From JBLXBZ01 sp048265185 (GTDB lineage Bacteria; Pseudomonadota; Alphaproteobacteria; Rhizobiales; Stappiaceae): 64,000 nucleotides of DNA. Positions 26,709 through 34,887 of this stretch are shown piece after piece. The DNA lies in assembly GCA_048265185.1 (NCBI GenBank), contig JBLXBZ010000004.1:194250-258249 (forward strand), read 5' to 3'. The notes under the pieces were generated by a model that saw nothing but the letters and a program-made list of their open reading frames with translations, was not told the DNA's origin and did not search any database. Made by a program: the position numbers and the translations under genes. Position 1 is the stretch's first letter. Every line of letters begins with the position of its first letter.

Positions 26709-27347
26709 TCATCCCTCCTTGATATGAATGCGCGTTGAACGCGGCAGGCCGGCGACGCCCATCCCATTGGCGAAAAGAATATCCACGCCACGTGGATATA
26801 GGGCGTTATTTTCTTGCGCCTGCGCCCAAAAAGCTTGAGCCAATGGCTGAGCGGAAAACCTCCGCTCTGTTTTTATTCCCGGCCCTGACAGCGTGACCTG
26901 CGCTTGGGAATCGAAACTGGCGTTCATGAGGATCACGGTTGCGGAGCGATCCGGATATTCCGTCGATCCAGAGGAAAAACTGCCCAGCGCCGGCATGCGA
27001 AACGGGTCCGAGATGAGGGCGAAAGCCGCGTCCATTGGAAGCTCGACCACAGGAGCGCCCGTGTGAAAACGCAGATAAGCCGCCGCCGCGCCAGACCCCG
27101 CCAAAGGCGGATCAAGCCAGACGGGCGTGTCATAATCCAGCAAAGTCAGGGCGATGGCGGCGGCCATGGGCGTCAAGGGCGCTGGCGGTTTCAGTTCCGC
27201 GCAATTAACGCTCTGGACAACGCCGGGCGCGGCGAAAGCTCGCATCACCGCACGAAAACAAGCTTGCGCATCGCCGACAGGGTCGGAAAACCCGGGAGCA
27301 GGAACGGCGGTCGTCGGCGCCAGAGGCGTAAAAGAATGAGCGTCCAT
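26709..27347 (-). CDS. phnH: C-P lyase core subunit PhnH
   Basis: A 212-residue core subunit that pairs with PhnI and PhnJ. Typical PhnH segments are DAQACFRAVMRAFAAPG, ALTLLDYDTPVWLDP and a C-terminal YPRGVDILFANGMGVAGLPR. The start is the ATG at 27347, which shares a base with the phnG stop (TGATG). The frame is open to 27407, but that part lies within phnG. Confidence 0.94.
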   Translation of the reverse strand: MDAHSFTPLAPTTAVPAPGFSDPVGDAQACFRAVMRAFAAPGVVQSVNCAELKPPAPLTPMAAAIALTLLDYDTPVWLDPPLAGSGAAAAYLRFHTGAPVVELPMDAAFALISDPFRMPALGSFSSGSTEYPDRSATVILMNASFDSQAQVTLSGPGIKTERRFSAQPLAQAFWAQAQENNALYPRGVDILFANGMGVAGLPRSTRIHIKEG

Positions 27348-27829
27348 CAATCGTCCCCCCGCACCATGGTGAAAAAATCCACGCGGGTCGCGGCCGTTTG
27401 CTCGCAATCACGAAGCCTAACCTCGGCCTGACGCTCACGAAGTGGCGCGATCACAGACTTCTCAATCAGTTGATGGCTCGCCTCATCCTGCCACAAGGCG
27501 TCAATAACCGCTGAATTCAGGGCTTTTTCTTTATCCCGGCCCAGGGAATAAGAGAAACCGGCGATCCCATTTTCCAAAGTGATGGCGCAGCGGGTGACAG
27601 TCGCTTCGCCCAGGTTGAATTTCTGTCCCACCCCACCCGCTCGGCCGCGCACCATCACCAAGCCGACTTCAGGCGCCCGAATAACGCTGTAAGTGGGAAG
27701 TTTCGGGATGTTTTCCATAACGGCGCGCAGATCCTCGGCGCTCGCCTGCGCCAATACCGCCATGACGGCCTTGCGCGCTTCCCGCAATGGGTCGCCTATC
27801 TCAAAGTCTTTTTGATTAGACTTACACAT
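27347..27829 (-). CDS. phnG: C-P lyase core subunit PhnG
   Basis: A 160-residue core subunit and first gene of the leftward phn operon. The conserved region is PEVGLVMVRGRAGGVGQKF, then EATVTRCAITLENGIAGFSY. PhnG forms the hetero-octameric core with PhnH, PhnI and PhnJ. The promoter must lie in the 146-bp divergent gap with phnF, which contains a PhnF-type operator. Confidence 0.94.
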   Translation of the reverse strand: MCKSNQKDFEIGDPLREARKAVMAVLAQASAEDLRAVMENIPKLPTYSVIRAPEVGLVMVRGRAGGVGQKFNLGEATVTRCAITLENGIAGFSYSLGRDKEKALNSAVIDALWQDEASHQLIEKSVIAPLRERQAEVRLRDCEQTAATRVDFFTMVRGDD

Positions 27830-27916
27830 GAACGCCCTCTCCCGCTCTCCCCGCCCCGCCCGGCGTTTCTAAACGCTGAGCCGCGAGGAATTTTCAATCG
27901 CACTGTATTTCACTAT

Positions 27917-27940
27917 ATTTGTATAGTTGTATAGACAAAT
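27917..27940. promoter_or_regulatory. PhnF-type operator in the phnF/phnG gap
   Basis: TTGTATAGACAA at 27927-27938 is close to the TGGTATAGACCA operator described for PhnF of mycobacteria, and it overlaps a wider inverted repeat, ATTTGT...ACAAAT (27917-27940). A further TTGTATAG half-site directly precedes it. The position between divergent phnF and phnG suits repression of both. The assignment rests on pattern and context. Confidence 0.65.
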
Positions 27941-27975
27941 TTGAATATCATCTACAAGTCCCCTATGACGGTGTG

Positions 27976-28710
27976 ATGACAAACCAGAAAACCATCGAAC
28001 GCGGCGTTGGCGTCGCGCTTTGGCGACAAATCGCAGAACAGATCCGCGCGGATATTATCGGTGGACGCTTCAATGGGCGCGAGCGCCTTCCCCCTGAAAG
28101 CGAGCTTGCGGTCCGTTTTGGGGTCAACCGTCACACGGTTCGAAGGGCGATCGCCGCGCTCACCAGCGAAGGGATTTTGCACGCGACCCAAGGCAAGGGC
28201 ACCTTCATTTCGGACGCGCCAATTTCCTACCCGATTTCATCGCGAACCCGATTTTCAGAAATTATCGCCGCTCAGTCCCGCGAGCCTTCCGGCAGGCTTT
28301 TGTCGGCGGTCGTCGAGAACGCTGACGCCTTTTTGGCGCAAAAGCTGGCCGTTCCTATTGGCGCTCCCTTGCATCGAATCGAATCGATGCGCGACGTGGA
28401 CGGCGTGCCTCTGATGGTTAACACCACATGGGTGGAGCAGCCGCGCTTTCCTGAATTCGCCAAGGATTTTTCCCAAAGCGGCTCGGTCACCACGGCGTTC
28501 TTGCGCGCGGGAGTAGCCGACTACAGGCGCCAGGAAACGGTGATCACCGCGGAACTTGTTGAAGAGGAAGACGCGCGCATATTGGGCCTGCCCCTCGGCC
28601 AACCAATTCTCGTAACGGAAAGCGTCAATATCGATCCAGACGCAAAGCCTATCCAATACGCGCGCGCGCGTACGGCGGCCGACCGCGCCCAATTCATTAT
28701 AAAGAGCTGA
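27976..28710 (+). CDS. phnF: GntR-family phosphonate regulator PhnF
   Basis: A 244-residue repressor of the HutC subgroup. The N-terminal GntR helix-turn-helix (LPPESELAVRFGVNRHTVRR, about residues 38-57) is followed by the wing TQGKGTFI and a UTRA ligand domain (about 90-240; SGRLLSAVVENADAFLA, IESMRDVDGVPLMVNTTWVE). It is divergent from phnGHIJKL and presumably represses it until phosphonate or phosphate starvation acts. ATG 27976 suits the family; upstream in-frame codons to 27919 overlap the operator and are unlikely to be used. Confidence 0.93.
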   Translation: MTNQKTIERGVGVALWRQIAEQIRADIIGGRFNGRERLPPESELAVRFGVNRHTVRRAIAALTSEGILHATQGKGTFISDAPISYPISSRTRFSEIIAAQSREPSGRLLSAVVENADAFLAQKLAVPIGAPLHRIESMRDVDGVPLMVNTTWVEQPRFPEFAKDFSQSGSVTTAFLRAGVADYRRQETVITAELVEEEDARILGLPLGQPILVTESVNIDPDAKPIQYARARTAADRAQFIIKS

Positions 28711-28787
28711 TTATAATGATCTAATTCAACGAGAAATTCATATCAGCGCCGCCCGCGGCAAGCGCTCCGTTCTTCTGACGAGGCTTT

Positions 28788-30368
28788 TCAGCGTCGCCAG
28801 AATTTTTTCGCAGCAGCAGCGCTCTCCCAAACGACAAGAGCGCTTTCCCACGCAAGCTGGGACTGAGCCTCATGCCAGCCAATGACAAACCCGCATGTAT
28901 GAGAAATTTCCGGCGCTTGCTTATTTCGCGCCAAAGGCAGCTGGGTTAATTTCTCCGCCATGGCCACGTCATTGAGATAACCGAAAACATTTTGCAGCTT
29001 CTTCAGCTTACGAAGAAACTGCTTTGCTTCCTTCTCTTCAAAAAGAGCCTGAAAAAACTCCACCGCATAGCGCAACTTCTTCAAGGTTTTACGCATTTCA
29101 TGGCGTTCGGGAACAGTGAGCTCGCCAATGCGCTTGCCAAATTTCGCCGTGTGACGCCATCGTTTTTCAAGCGCCTCCACCGCAAAAAACTCAACTGGCC
29201 GCGCCAACAGCTCCGTTTGCTGAAAGGCTTCCGGCGCAATCCACCCTCGCCCTTCCGTATAAGCGCCCAGATCAAAGATGAAAGCGTTCGTCTCCGAACT
29301 GCTTAATTGCACCCGCAAATTATCCCGTACGTCCTCCCGGTGGTTACTCAATTCCAACAGCAAATCTTCCGGCGCCAACGCCTCCGGCATAACCTCAGCC
29401 AGCGGCGCGACAATTTCCGCCCCCAGCACATCCAGGTCCCGCAACTCCCCCAAAGCCTGAGCCAATGCGCGTGCGCCAGCGTCGATTTCTGCGGTTTTCG
29501 TCCCCTCGACAATGGGTGCGTAAATCTTCAAGGCGCTGCGCAAACGGCGCAATCCAACGCGCATCTGATGCACGCCCTCCGGCCCCTCATTGCGCAAAAC
29601 GACAATCCGGTTATGAGCAATCTGGTCCAAGCATGAACGCAAAATGGCGCGAAACGCAAGTTCGCTGGTGTCTTGCCCCTTTAGAACAACCCGTTCAGCG
29701 TATTTCGCCGCCGGCGCGCCAGCTTCAACCGGATCGCAATCAGGATCGAGATCCGCCAAATCATATCCTTGCTGCGCTTTGCTTTTTTGGGAAAACGCCA
29801 CTGGCGTCTCGCCCAACAAAGCTTTCGCCAAAGCGTAAAGCGCGCGAATGGAGCCTTTTTTCAGCTCCAATTCAACTTCGCTCAAAGGCGCGGACCGCTC
29901 ACCGGCAAGCACTTCGCCAATGTCGAAGGCGACTTCAATTTCGCTGCCCGCCTCATCACGGTAGATTTTGGTGGTTCGCCGAATCCGGGTCTCAAAAACA
30001 CGCGCCACCTTCTGGTCGCCGAGCTTAGCGATCAACTCATCGCGAAACGCCGCATCGCTAATCTTGTCAAACGCCAATTCGCCCCCCGGGGCCGGATCCT
30101 CCACTTCACGTGGATTTGACAGCCCTCCAGCAAGCCCCGTGCCCGCCTTGACTGTCTGCAACCATTGGCGCCCGACCTTACGAAGTCGCAAAGACCATTT
30201 GGAGCCACGCAGAACTTGATCGGGAGCGTCAAAATAAATCGACTGCAAATTTTGCGTCACGCCGCGGCTGGCGGTGAACCCCGCCGGCGCCTTGAGCGTA
30301 CGAAGCGCCTCGACGCTCGCTTTATCCATTGCGAGCTTCAACTCAATCTCTTCATTGGTCTTTTTCAT
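28788..30368 (-). CDS. CYTH-CHAD protein, putative inorganic triphosphatase
   Basis: A 526-residue two-domain protein. The N-terminal CYTH domain (about 1-205) begins with the ExExK motif in EEIELKLAM and has the basic strands GSKWSLRLRKVGRQWLQTVKA. The C-terminal CHAD domain (about 225-515) has the His/Arg-rich helices GVHQMRVGLRRLRSALKIY and ERHEMRKTLKKLRYAVEFF, which bind polyphosphate. E. coli YgiF of this architecture hydrolyses tripolyphosphate. It stands alone, convergent with phnF. Confidence 0.9.
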   Translation of the reverse strand: MKKTNEEIELKLAMDKASVEALRTLKAPAGFTASRGVTQNLQSIYFDAPDQVLRGSKWSLRLRKVGRQWLQTVKAGTGLAGGLSNPREVEDPAPGGELAFDKISDAAFRDELIAKLGDQKVARVFETRIRRTTKIYRDEAGSEIEVAFDIGEVLAGERSAPLSEVELELKKGSIRALYALAKALLGETPVAFSQKSKAQQGYDLADLDPDCDPVEAGAPAAKYAERVVLKGQDTSELAFRAILRSCLDQIAHNRIVVLRNEGPEGVHQMRVGLRRLRSALKIYAPIVEGTKTAEIDAGARALAQALGELRDLDVLGAEIVAPLAEVMPEALAPEDLLLELSNHREDVRDNLRVQLSSSETNAFIFDLGAYTEGRGWIAPEAFQQTELLARPVEFFAVEALEKRWRHTAKFGKRIGELTVPERHEMRKTLKKLRYAVEFFQALFEEKEAKQFLRKLKKLQNVFGYLNDVAMAEKLTQLPLARNKQAPEISHTCGFVIGWHEAQSQLAWESALVVWESAAAAKKFWRR

Positions 30369-30688
30369 AGCCGCACTCTAGACTGAATTGATAAAATGGT
30401 CCAAGAAAAAGCGCGCTGAGTGCGCAAATTTCACGAAAAACCCAAACTCACCTGCAAATCACGACAGAGCTATTCCACCATGACCATTAGTTCCTGGAAC
30501 CGATAAACTTGAGAAAGCTATGTGAAAGCGGCGCGAACGCCGCTCTGCGATCTCTGTCCTCGACGTCCCGCAAACGCAAGACGGCGCCCAACGCTTTCAG
30601 CTCAAAGCCCCAGCGCAAGACGAATAATCGCGTCTCCGTGTGAAGATCATGTCACACAGGCGATAATAATTTAATTTTAAAGGAAGAT
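30369..30688. other. Intergenic region, nothing recognised
   Basis: This 320-bp gap lies between the divergently read CYTH-CHAD gene and the 3' end of tRNA-Leu. A short minus-strand frame (30597-30815) runs through the tRNA and is not coding. I see no strong hairpin, repeat or ribosome binding site. Confidence 0.4.
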
Positions 30689-30775
30689 TGGTGCCCCCGG
30701 TCCGACTCGAACGGACACTTCGGTTAAGAAAACGGATTTTGAATCCGTCGCGTCTACCAGTTCCGCCACGGGGGC
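30689..30775 (-). tRNA. tRNA-Leu (anticodon CAA)
   Basis: An 87-base gene read on the minus strand. The acceptor stem GCCCCCG pairs with CGGGGGC, followed by A and an encoded CCA end. The anticodon loop TTCAAAA sits in the stem ACGGA/TCCGT, giving anticodon CAA (reads UUG). There is a long variable arm, as expected for class II tRNA-Leu, and the T arm has GTTCGAGTC. The CCA end is genomic. Confidence 0.95.
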
Positions 30776-30957
30776 TCCCATGACAAAGCGGGATAATACC
30801 CATGCGCGGCTCCACGTCAACGGGGGAATTTCACTATTCATGGTTTTAAACAATTTAACGAGTCAAACGCCATTTATAGCTTCCCCGCCATGATCTCGCC
30901 TGAAAACAACCGCACAGAAAGCGTGACAAGAGGCGTTTCCCCGGATAAGGACAGCGC

Positions 30958-31536
30958 ATGTTACGCCGAATATATGACTGGACCCTGTCCCTAGCATCCG
31001 GACCACGCGCGCCCGCCGCGCTTGGAGCGGTTTCATTCATCGAAAGCTCGGTGTTTCCAATTCCTCCTGACGCGCTTTTGATTCCCATGGTCATCGCCCG
31101 CCGGGAACGCGCTTGGGCTTACGCCGCGCTTTGCATGGTCACCTCCGTTCTGGGAGGCGTGCTGGGCTATGTCATCGGCGCCTATTTATGGATGGAGGTA
31201 GCCGAGCCCATTTTGCGGTTTTACGGCTATATGGAGAAATTCGAAACCTTCCGCGCCTATTTCAATGAATATGGCGCTTGGATTGTTTTCATCGCCGGCG
31301 TGACCCCCTTTCCCTACAAGGTGATCACCATCGCCAGCGGCGCGACTGGATTGAGCCTGCCCATTTTCATCGCCGCCAGCATCCTGTCCCGCGGTCTCAG
31401 GTTTTTTATTGTCGCCGGCCTTCTATACCATTTCGGTCCGCCTATCCGTGATTTCATCGAACGGCGCATGGGCCTGGTCTTCACGGTCTCCATCCTTGTG
31501 CTTCTTGGCGGCTTTGCGGCGATCAAACTTCTTTGA
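30958..31536 (+). CDS. YqaA-family membrane protein (VTT/SNARE-associated type)
   Basis: A 192-residue inner-membrane protein with about five hydrophobic segments. Family marks are AVSFIESSVFPIPPDALLIP near residue 25, the central FFxxYGAWIVFIAGVTPFPYKV and the following TIASGATGLSLPIF. YqaA and DedA proteins share the VTT fold and are linked to lipid scrambling or membrane homeostasis; the substrate here is unknown. Nine bases separate it from dsbB, so the two are probably co-transcribed. Confidence 0.88.
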   Translation: MLRRIYDWTLSLASGPRAPAALGAVSFIESSVFPIPPDALLIPMVIARRERAWAYAALCMVTSVLGGVLGYVIGAYLWMEVAEPILRFYGYMEKFETFRAYFNEYGAWIVFIAGVTPFPYKVITIASGATGLSLPIFIAASILSRGLRFFIVAGLLYHFGPPIRDFIERRMGLVFTVSILVLLGGFAAIKLL

Positions 31537-31545
31537 GGGATTAAA

Positions 31546-32058
31546 ATGTTCAAAACGCTCACCCGACCCTGCGCTCTTATAGCTCTTGCGCTTTTTTTAG
31601 GTCTGGTCGCCATTGGAACGGCATGGGGATTTCAACTCATCGGCGGTTACGCCCCTTGCGCGCTCTGCCTTGAACAACGCGTTCCCTATTATATCGGCTT
31701 GCCGCTCATGGCGTTGGCGCTTGCTGTTGCGCTTAAAGGAGGCAAGGCGCGATCGGTTCTCGTTCCTCTTTTGCTGGCGATCACCGCTGTTCTCGTCTAT
31801 GGCGCCGGCCTTGGCGTCTACCAGTCAGGCGCTGAATGGGGTTTCTGGCCAGGGCCGGCGGACTGCGGCGGCGGCGTCGCTCCTCCCGCCTCCGTAAACA
31901 ATCTCCTCAGCGCCTTGAAAACAACCCGCGTCGTCAGCTGCACCGAGGCCAGCCTTCGAGTGCTAGGGTTGTCCTTTGCTGGGTGGAACGTCGTCGCGGC
32001 TTCTGCAATGAGCTTGCTGACGCTTATGGCGGCCCTTAACGCCGCACGAAAAGCGTAA
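31546..32058 (+). CDS. dsbB: Disulfide bond formation protein B
   Basis: A 170-residue inner-membrane quinone reductase that reoxidises DsbA. It has four predicted membrane segments. The first periplasmic loop carries the CxxC pair in GYAPCALCLEQRVPYY, and the second loop carries the cysteines in ADCGGG and VVSCTEAS. These are the Cys pairs expected for DsbB. No dsbA is next to it. It follows the YqaA-like gene closely. Confidence 0.92.
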   Translation: MFKTLTRPCALIALALFLGLVAIGTAWGFQLIGGYAPCALCLEQRVPYYIGLPLMALALAVALKGGKARSVLVPLLLAITAVLVYGAGLGVYQSGAEWGFWPGPADCGGGVAPPASVNNLLSALKTTRVVSCTEASLRVLGLSFAGWNVVAASAMSLLTLMAALNAARKA

Positions 32059-32114
32059 CACGCAGAGCGCCAAGGAAGATATCAAAACACGGCGACGTCT
32101 ACGGGAGTCAAAAA

Positions 32115-32411
32115 ATGTCAAACAATAGCCACAACGATCAGCGTAGACCCAAAAGCCGCGAACACACGCAGGAAGACGAGCGCCTCCGCGAGGCGCGAAG
32201 AACTCTGGACGCCGTGGAGCGCGAGAGCGAAACCATTGGCCGCTCGGCTTTCGTGCGCGCGGCCAACGCCGCTAAAAGCTTCGAAAGACAAGAAGGTCGC
32301 GACGAAAATGACAACATAGAGCTATGGGGAAAGCGAATAGGCCGGGGGCTTGGCTATCTCTTCGCCGCCGGCCTATTGGTCTATCTTCTAAAGACGTATG
32401 TTTTTTCCTAA
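32115..32411 (+). CDS. Small tail-anchored membrane protein, unknown function
   Basis: A 98-residue protein. The first 75 residues are highly charged and likely helical (EDERLREARRTLDAVERESE). The last 20 form one hydrophobic segment (GLGYLFAAGLLVYLLKTYVF), so it is probably tail-anchored with the charged part in the cytoplasm. I do not recognise a family with confidence. It follows dsbB by 56 bp on the same strand. Confidence 0.7.
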   Translation: MSNNSHNDQRRPKSREHTQEDERLREARRTLDAVERESETIGRSAFVRAANAAKSFERQEGRDENDNIELWGKRIGRGLGYLFAAGLLVYLLKTYVFS

Positions 32412-32455
32412 GCGCCAATGCGGCGAGCCCCAGCTCGCAGCCTCGACGCTGGAAT

Positions 32456-32483
32456 AAAAAGCCCGAAAAATGTTACGGGCTTT
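32456..32483 (-). terminator. Terminator of ppa
   Basis: On the minus strand AAAGCCCG and CGGGCTTT are separated by ten bases, with the final T's extended to TTTTT. It lies just after the ppa stop, with the arrangement of an intrinsic terminator. Confidence 0.8.
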
Positions 32484-32488
32484 CAAGT

Positions 32489-33025
32489 TCAGGATTTATC
32501 GGCTTTCGCGCGCTCAATGGACTCAACGATCAGACGCTTGGCGTCGTCCGGACCGCCCCAACCTGCGATTTTGACCCATTTATTGGCTTCGAGGTCTTTG
32601 TAATGCTCAAAGAAATGCTCGACCTGTTTCAAAGTGATTTCTGGAAGATCCTCAACATGGGCGATCTTTTCATAACGCCGGGTCAGCTTTGTTGAAGGCA
32701 CCGCGATGATCTTTTCATCTTCGCCAGCTTCATCCTTCATGTAGAGAACGCCAATTGGGCGGCAGCTCATGATAGCCCCTGGAAGAATTGGCCGCTCGTT
32801 GACCACGATCACGTCAATTGGATCGCCGTCGCCGCATAACGTGTGGGGCACAAAGCCATAGTTTCCCGGATAGCGCATCGGCGTATAAAGAAACCGGTCG
32901 ACGTACATCGCCCCCGCGTCCTTATCCATTTCATATTTGATGGGCTCGCCGCCAACGGGCACTTCAATAATGACGTTGATGTCTTCTGGTGGGTTTTTGC
33001 CGATCGGCACAGCATCAATATGCAT
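32489..33025 (-). CDS. ppa: Inorganic pyrophosphatase
   Basis: A 178-residue soluble family I pyrophosphatase that hydrolyses PPi to phosphate and drives biosynthetic reactions. Active-site acidic residues are visible in CGDGDPIDVIVVNERPI, and the N-terminal VPVGGEPIKYEMDKDAG and YPGNYGFVPHTL stretches are diagnostic. AAGGAG precedes the ATG. It has its own terminator. Confidence 0.97.
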   Translation of the reverse strand: MHIDAVPIGKNPPEDINVIIEVPVGGEPIKYEMDKDAGAMYVDRFLYTPMRYPGNYGFVPHTLCGDGDPIDVIVVNERPILPGAIMSCRPIGVLYMKDEAGEDEKIIAVPSTKLTRRYEKIAHVEDLPEITLKQVEHFFEHYKDLEANKWVKIAGWGGPDDAKRLIVESIERAKADKS

Positions 33026-33212
33026 GGGTCAAACTCCTTGGCCAAAGTTGCAGGCTGTATGGCAAGGAGAGACGGAAGACGCAAGTCGGAAGTTTCGCCA
33101 GAGCGATCAAACATCCTTACTTGTCTTTAAGAACGGATCTCCTCCCATAGCGTGAAACCACGCGCTCTCCCAATAGGGCGAAGTACAGAGAGAGAGAGAG
33201 AGAAATACTGAA

Positions 33213-33238
33213 AAGGGCCGACTAGAAAGTCGGCCCTT
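33213..33238 (-). terminator. Strong intrinsic terminator on minus strand with no upstream gene
   Basis: A perfect 11-bp stem (left arm AAGGGCCGACT) with a four-base loop. Read on the minus strand it ends CCCTTTTCAG, as expected of an intrinsic terminator; the plus strand has no T-run. No annotated minus-strand gene ends here: the next one, the Bax-inhibitor gene, ends 900 bp away behind its own terminator and an opposing gene. It therefore suggests an unannotated RNA. An (AG)8 repeat at 33187-33202 follows. Confidence 0.7.
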
Positions 33239-33450
33239 CAGGCGCCTGATTGCAAAGATTTCACCTCAACAGATAAAATCTTATAATGAACGGCCGAACA
33301 CCCCGGGGGGCTGGGGGGCTAGTGCGTTCCGAAGGTTCAACGCGCTCAAGCAAATCTAGCGTCATTTGTCACATTGGCGGATCAAAATGGCGCCTAAAAG
33401 GCCTGATTAAGGCAACAATATGATTTTCACCGCATCCGGATTAACTCGAA
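33239..33450 (-). ncRNA. Candidate small RNA ending at the 33213-33238 terminator
   Basis: The gap 33026-33589 holds no ORF that I support. On the minus strand the part above the terminator has RNA-like structure: GCGTT and AACGC around a ten-base loop (about 33320-33340), enclosed by GCTAG/CTAGC, then a very C-rich single-stranded stretch (33300-33318). I could not match it to 6S, SRP or other RNA families. The 5' end given is a guess; the promoter was not identified. Confidence 0.3.
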
Positions 33451-33589
33451 ATTTATTTCTCTTATTTCAAAGCGTATGAACGCCGCTTGCGCCGGGCGAC
33501 TGGCTAACGCATCATGACGTTTCTATGACGGGCGGCGGCGTGTTCCACCATTCGCCTCCCACCTATGGTTTGAGCAATAGGAGCGGATT

Positions 33590-33964
33590 GTGAGCGAACT
33601 TAAAGATGAAGCACAGAAAATCGCCGACAATGGACGCCATGATTCAAACGCCTTTCTCCCGATCACAGCCTTTCACAGAAAAGAACTAGACCAAATTCTG
33701 AAAGTTTACGGACGCCGCGTCGCCGGCGGCGAATGGCGCGACTATGCTATCGACCATCTCAAGGACAAGGCGGTGTTCTCCGTTTTTCGGCGCACCTCGG
33801 AAATGCCTCTGTATCGAATAGAGAAAGACCCCAAGATGGCGCGTAAACAAGGCGCGTTCTCCGTTATCGGAGCTGGAGGCGTCATTTTAAAACGAGGTTC
33901 AGACCTGGCGCAGGTGCTCAAGGTTTTTGACAAAAAACGTCATCTGCGCCTTGTAGACGCTTGA
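33590..33964 (+). CDS. DUF2794 protein
   Basis: A 124-residue basic protein of the DUF2794 family, conserved in alphaproteobacteria and of unknown function. Typical stretches are FHRKELDQILKVYGRRVAGG, EWRDYAIDHLKDKAVFSVFR and YRIEKDPKMARKQGAFSVI. It starts with GTG preceded by AGGAG eight bases upstream. No membrane segment is seen. It converges with the Bax-inhibitor gene. Confidence 0.9.
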   Translation: MSELKDEAQKIADNGRHDSNAFLPITAFHRKELDQILKVYGRRVAGGEWRDYAIDHLKDKAVFSVFRRTSEMPLYRIEKDPKMARKQGAFSVIGAGGVILKRGSDLAQVLKVFDKKRHLRLVDA

Positions 33965-34048
33965 TCTTATGGCGGCCCTCATCTTTCCCCCCAGCAGGAA
34001 AAGCGCCGGTTAGCGCCCAAAACGTCTGGAACGAGCGGGGTGATGATG

Positions 34049-34079
34049 AAAAAAGGGCGCGGAATTATCCGCGCCCTTT
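34049..34079 (-). terminator. Terminator of the Bax-inhibitor gene
   Basis: An 11-bp perfect stem (AAAGGGCGCGG/CCGCGCCCTTT) with a six-base loop. On the minus strand it is followed by TTTTTT, a classical intrinsic terminator 53 bp after the stop. Confidence 0.88.
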
Positions 34080-34131
34080 GAACCTACGGCAAAGGCGATT
34101 ATTTCGCCATTCGCCATATCATTCCGAATGA

Positions 34132-34887
34132 TTAGTCGCGATTGCCGAAAAGCGACAACAACATCATGAACAGGTTGATGAAGTCCAGATACAGACGAAG
34201 CGCGCCCATGATGGCTTTCTTGCCTGCGACTTCGGAGCCGTCGCCTTCATAATACATTTCCTTGATCTGCTGCGTGTCATAGGCGGTAAGGCCTGCGAAC
34301 ACGAGAACGCCGATCACCGAAATGGCGAACTGCAATGCAGAAGACGCGAGGAACATATTCACCAGCGAAGCGATGACAATCCCGATCAACCCCATGAACA
34401 AGAACGATCCCCATGCGGAGAGGTCTTTTTTCGTGGTGTAGCCGAACAGGCTCAGCGCGCCAAAGGAGGCCGCGGTGATAAAGAACACGCGAGCGATCGA
34501 GCCTCCTGTGTAGACCAGAAAGATCGACGACAGGGACAGTCCCATAACAGCTGCGTAAATCCAGAACGTTGTCTGCGCTGCGGAGGCGCTCATTTTCTGA
34601 ATGCGGAAACTAAGGAAAAACACCATTCCCAGCGGCGCCAGCATCACGACCCATTTGAGCGGGCTGAGATAAATCGCCTGACCAAAAGCCGTAAGACCGC
34701 CGGTCGCTTGATCAAAGGCCATATAAACGCTGGCCAAAGCCACCACGCCAGTGATGGCGAGGCCAAGGGCCATATAATTATAAACCCGCAGCATATAGGA
34801 GCGCAGGCCTGCGTCATAAGTGCCGGCCTCGGCGCGCGCGCCTGTTGCGGCATACCGAATGTTCGAGTTGCGGTCGAAGGTCGACAT
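34132..34887 (-). CDS. Bax inhibitor-1/YccA family membrane protein
   Basis: A 251-residue inner-membrane protein with seven hydrophobic segments. The BI-1 signature region FAGLTAYDTQQIKEMYYEGD lies near residue 205, followed by LYLDFINLFMMLLSLFGNRD. Relatives conduct Ca2+ or, like YccA, inhibit FtsH. An AGGA site precedes the ATG. It is monocistronic with its own terminator. The physiological role in alphaproteobacteria is unknown. Confidence 0.93.
   Translation of the reverse strand: MSTFDRNSNIRYAATGARAEAGTYDAGLRSYMLRVYNYMALGLAITGVVALASVYMAFDQATGGLTAFGQAIYLSPLKWVVMLAPLGMVFFLSFRIQKMSASAAQTTFWIYAAVMGLSLSSIFLVYTGGSIARVFFITAASFGALSLFGYTTKKDLSAWGSFLFMGLIGIVIASLVNMFLASSALQFAISVIGVLVFAGLTAYDTQQIKEMYYEGDGSEVAGKKAIMGALRLYLDFINLFMMLLSLFGNRD

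Noticed and set aside
33187..33202. CRISPR or tandem-repeat array
   Set aside because: It is a simple dinucleotide repeat of eight units; no direct repeats with spacers were seen anywhere in the window.
33239..33450. 6S RNA or SRP RNA
   Set aside because: I could not identify the conserved 6S bubble with closing stem or the SRP tetraloop domain; only a generic structured RNA is suggested.
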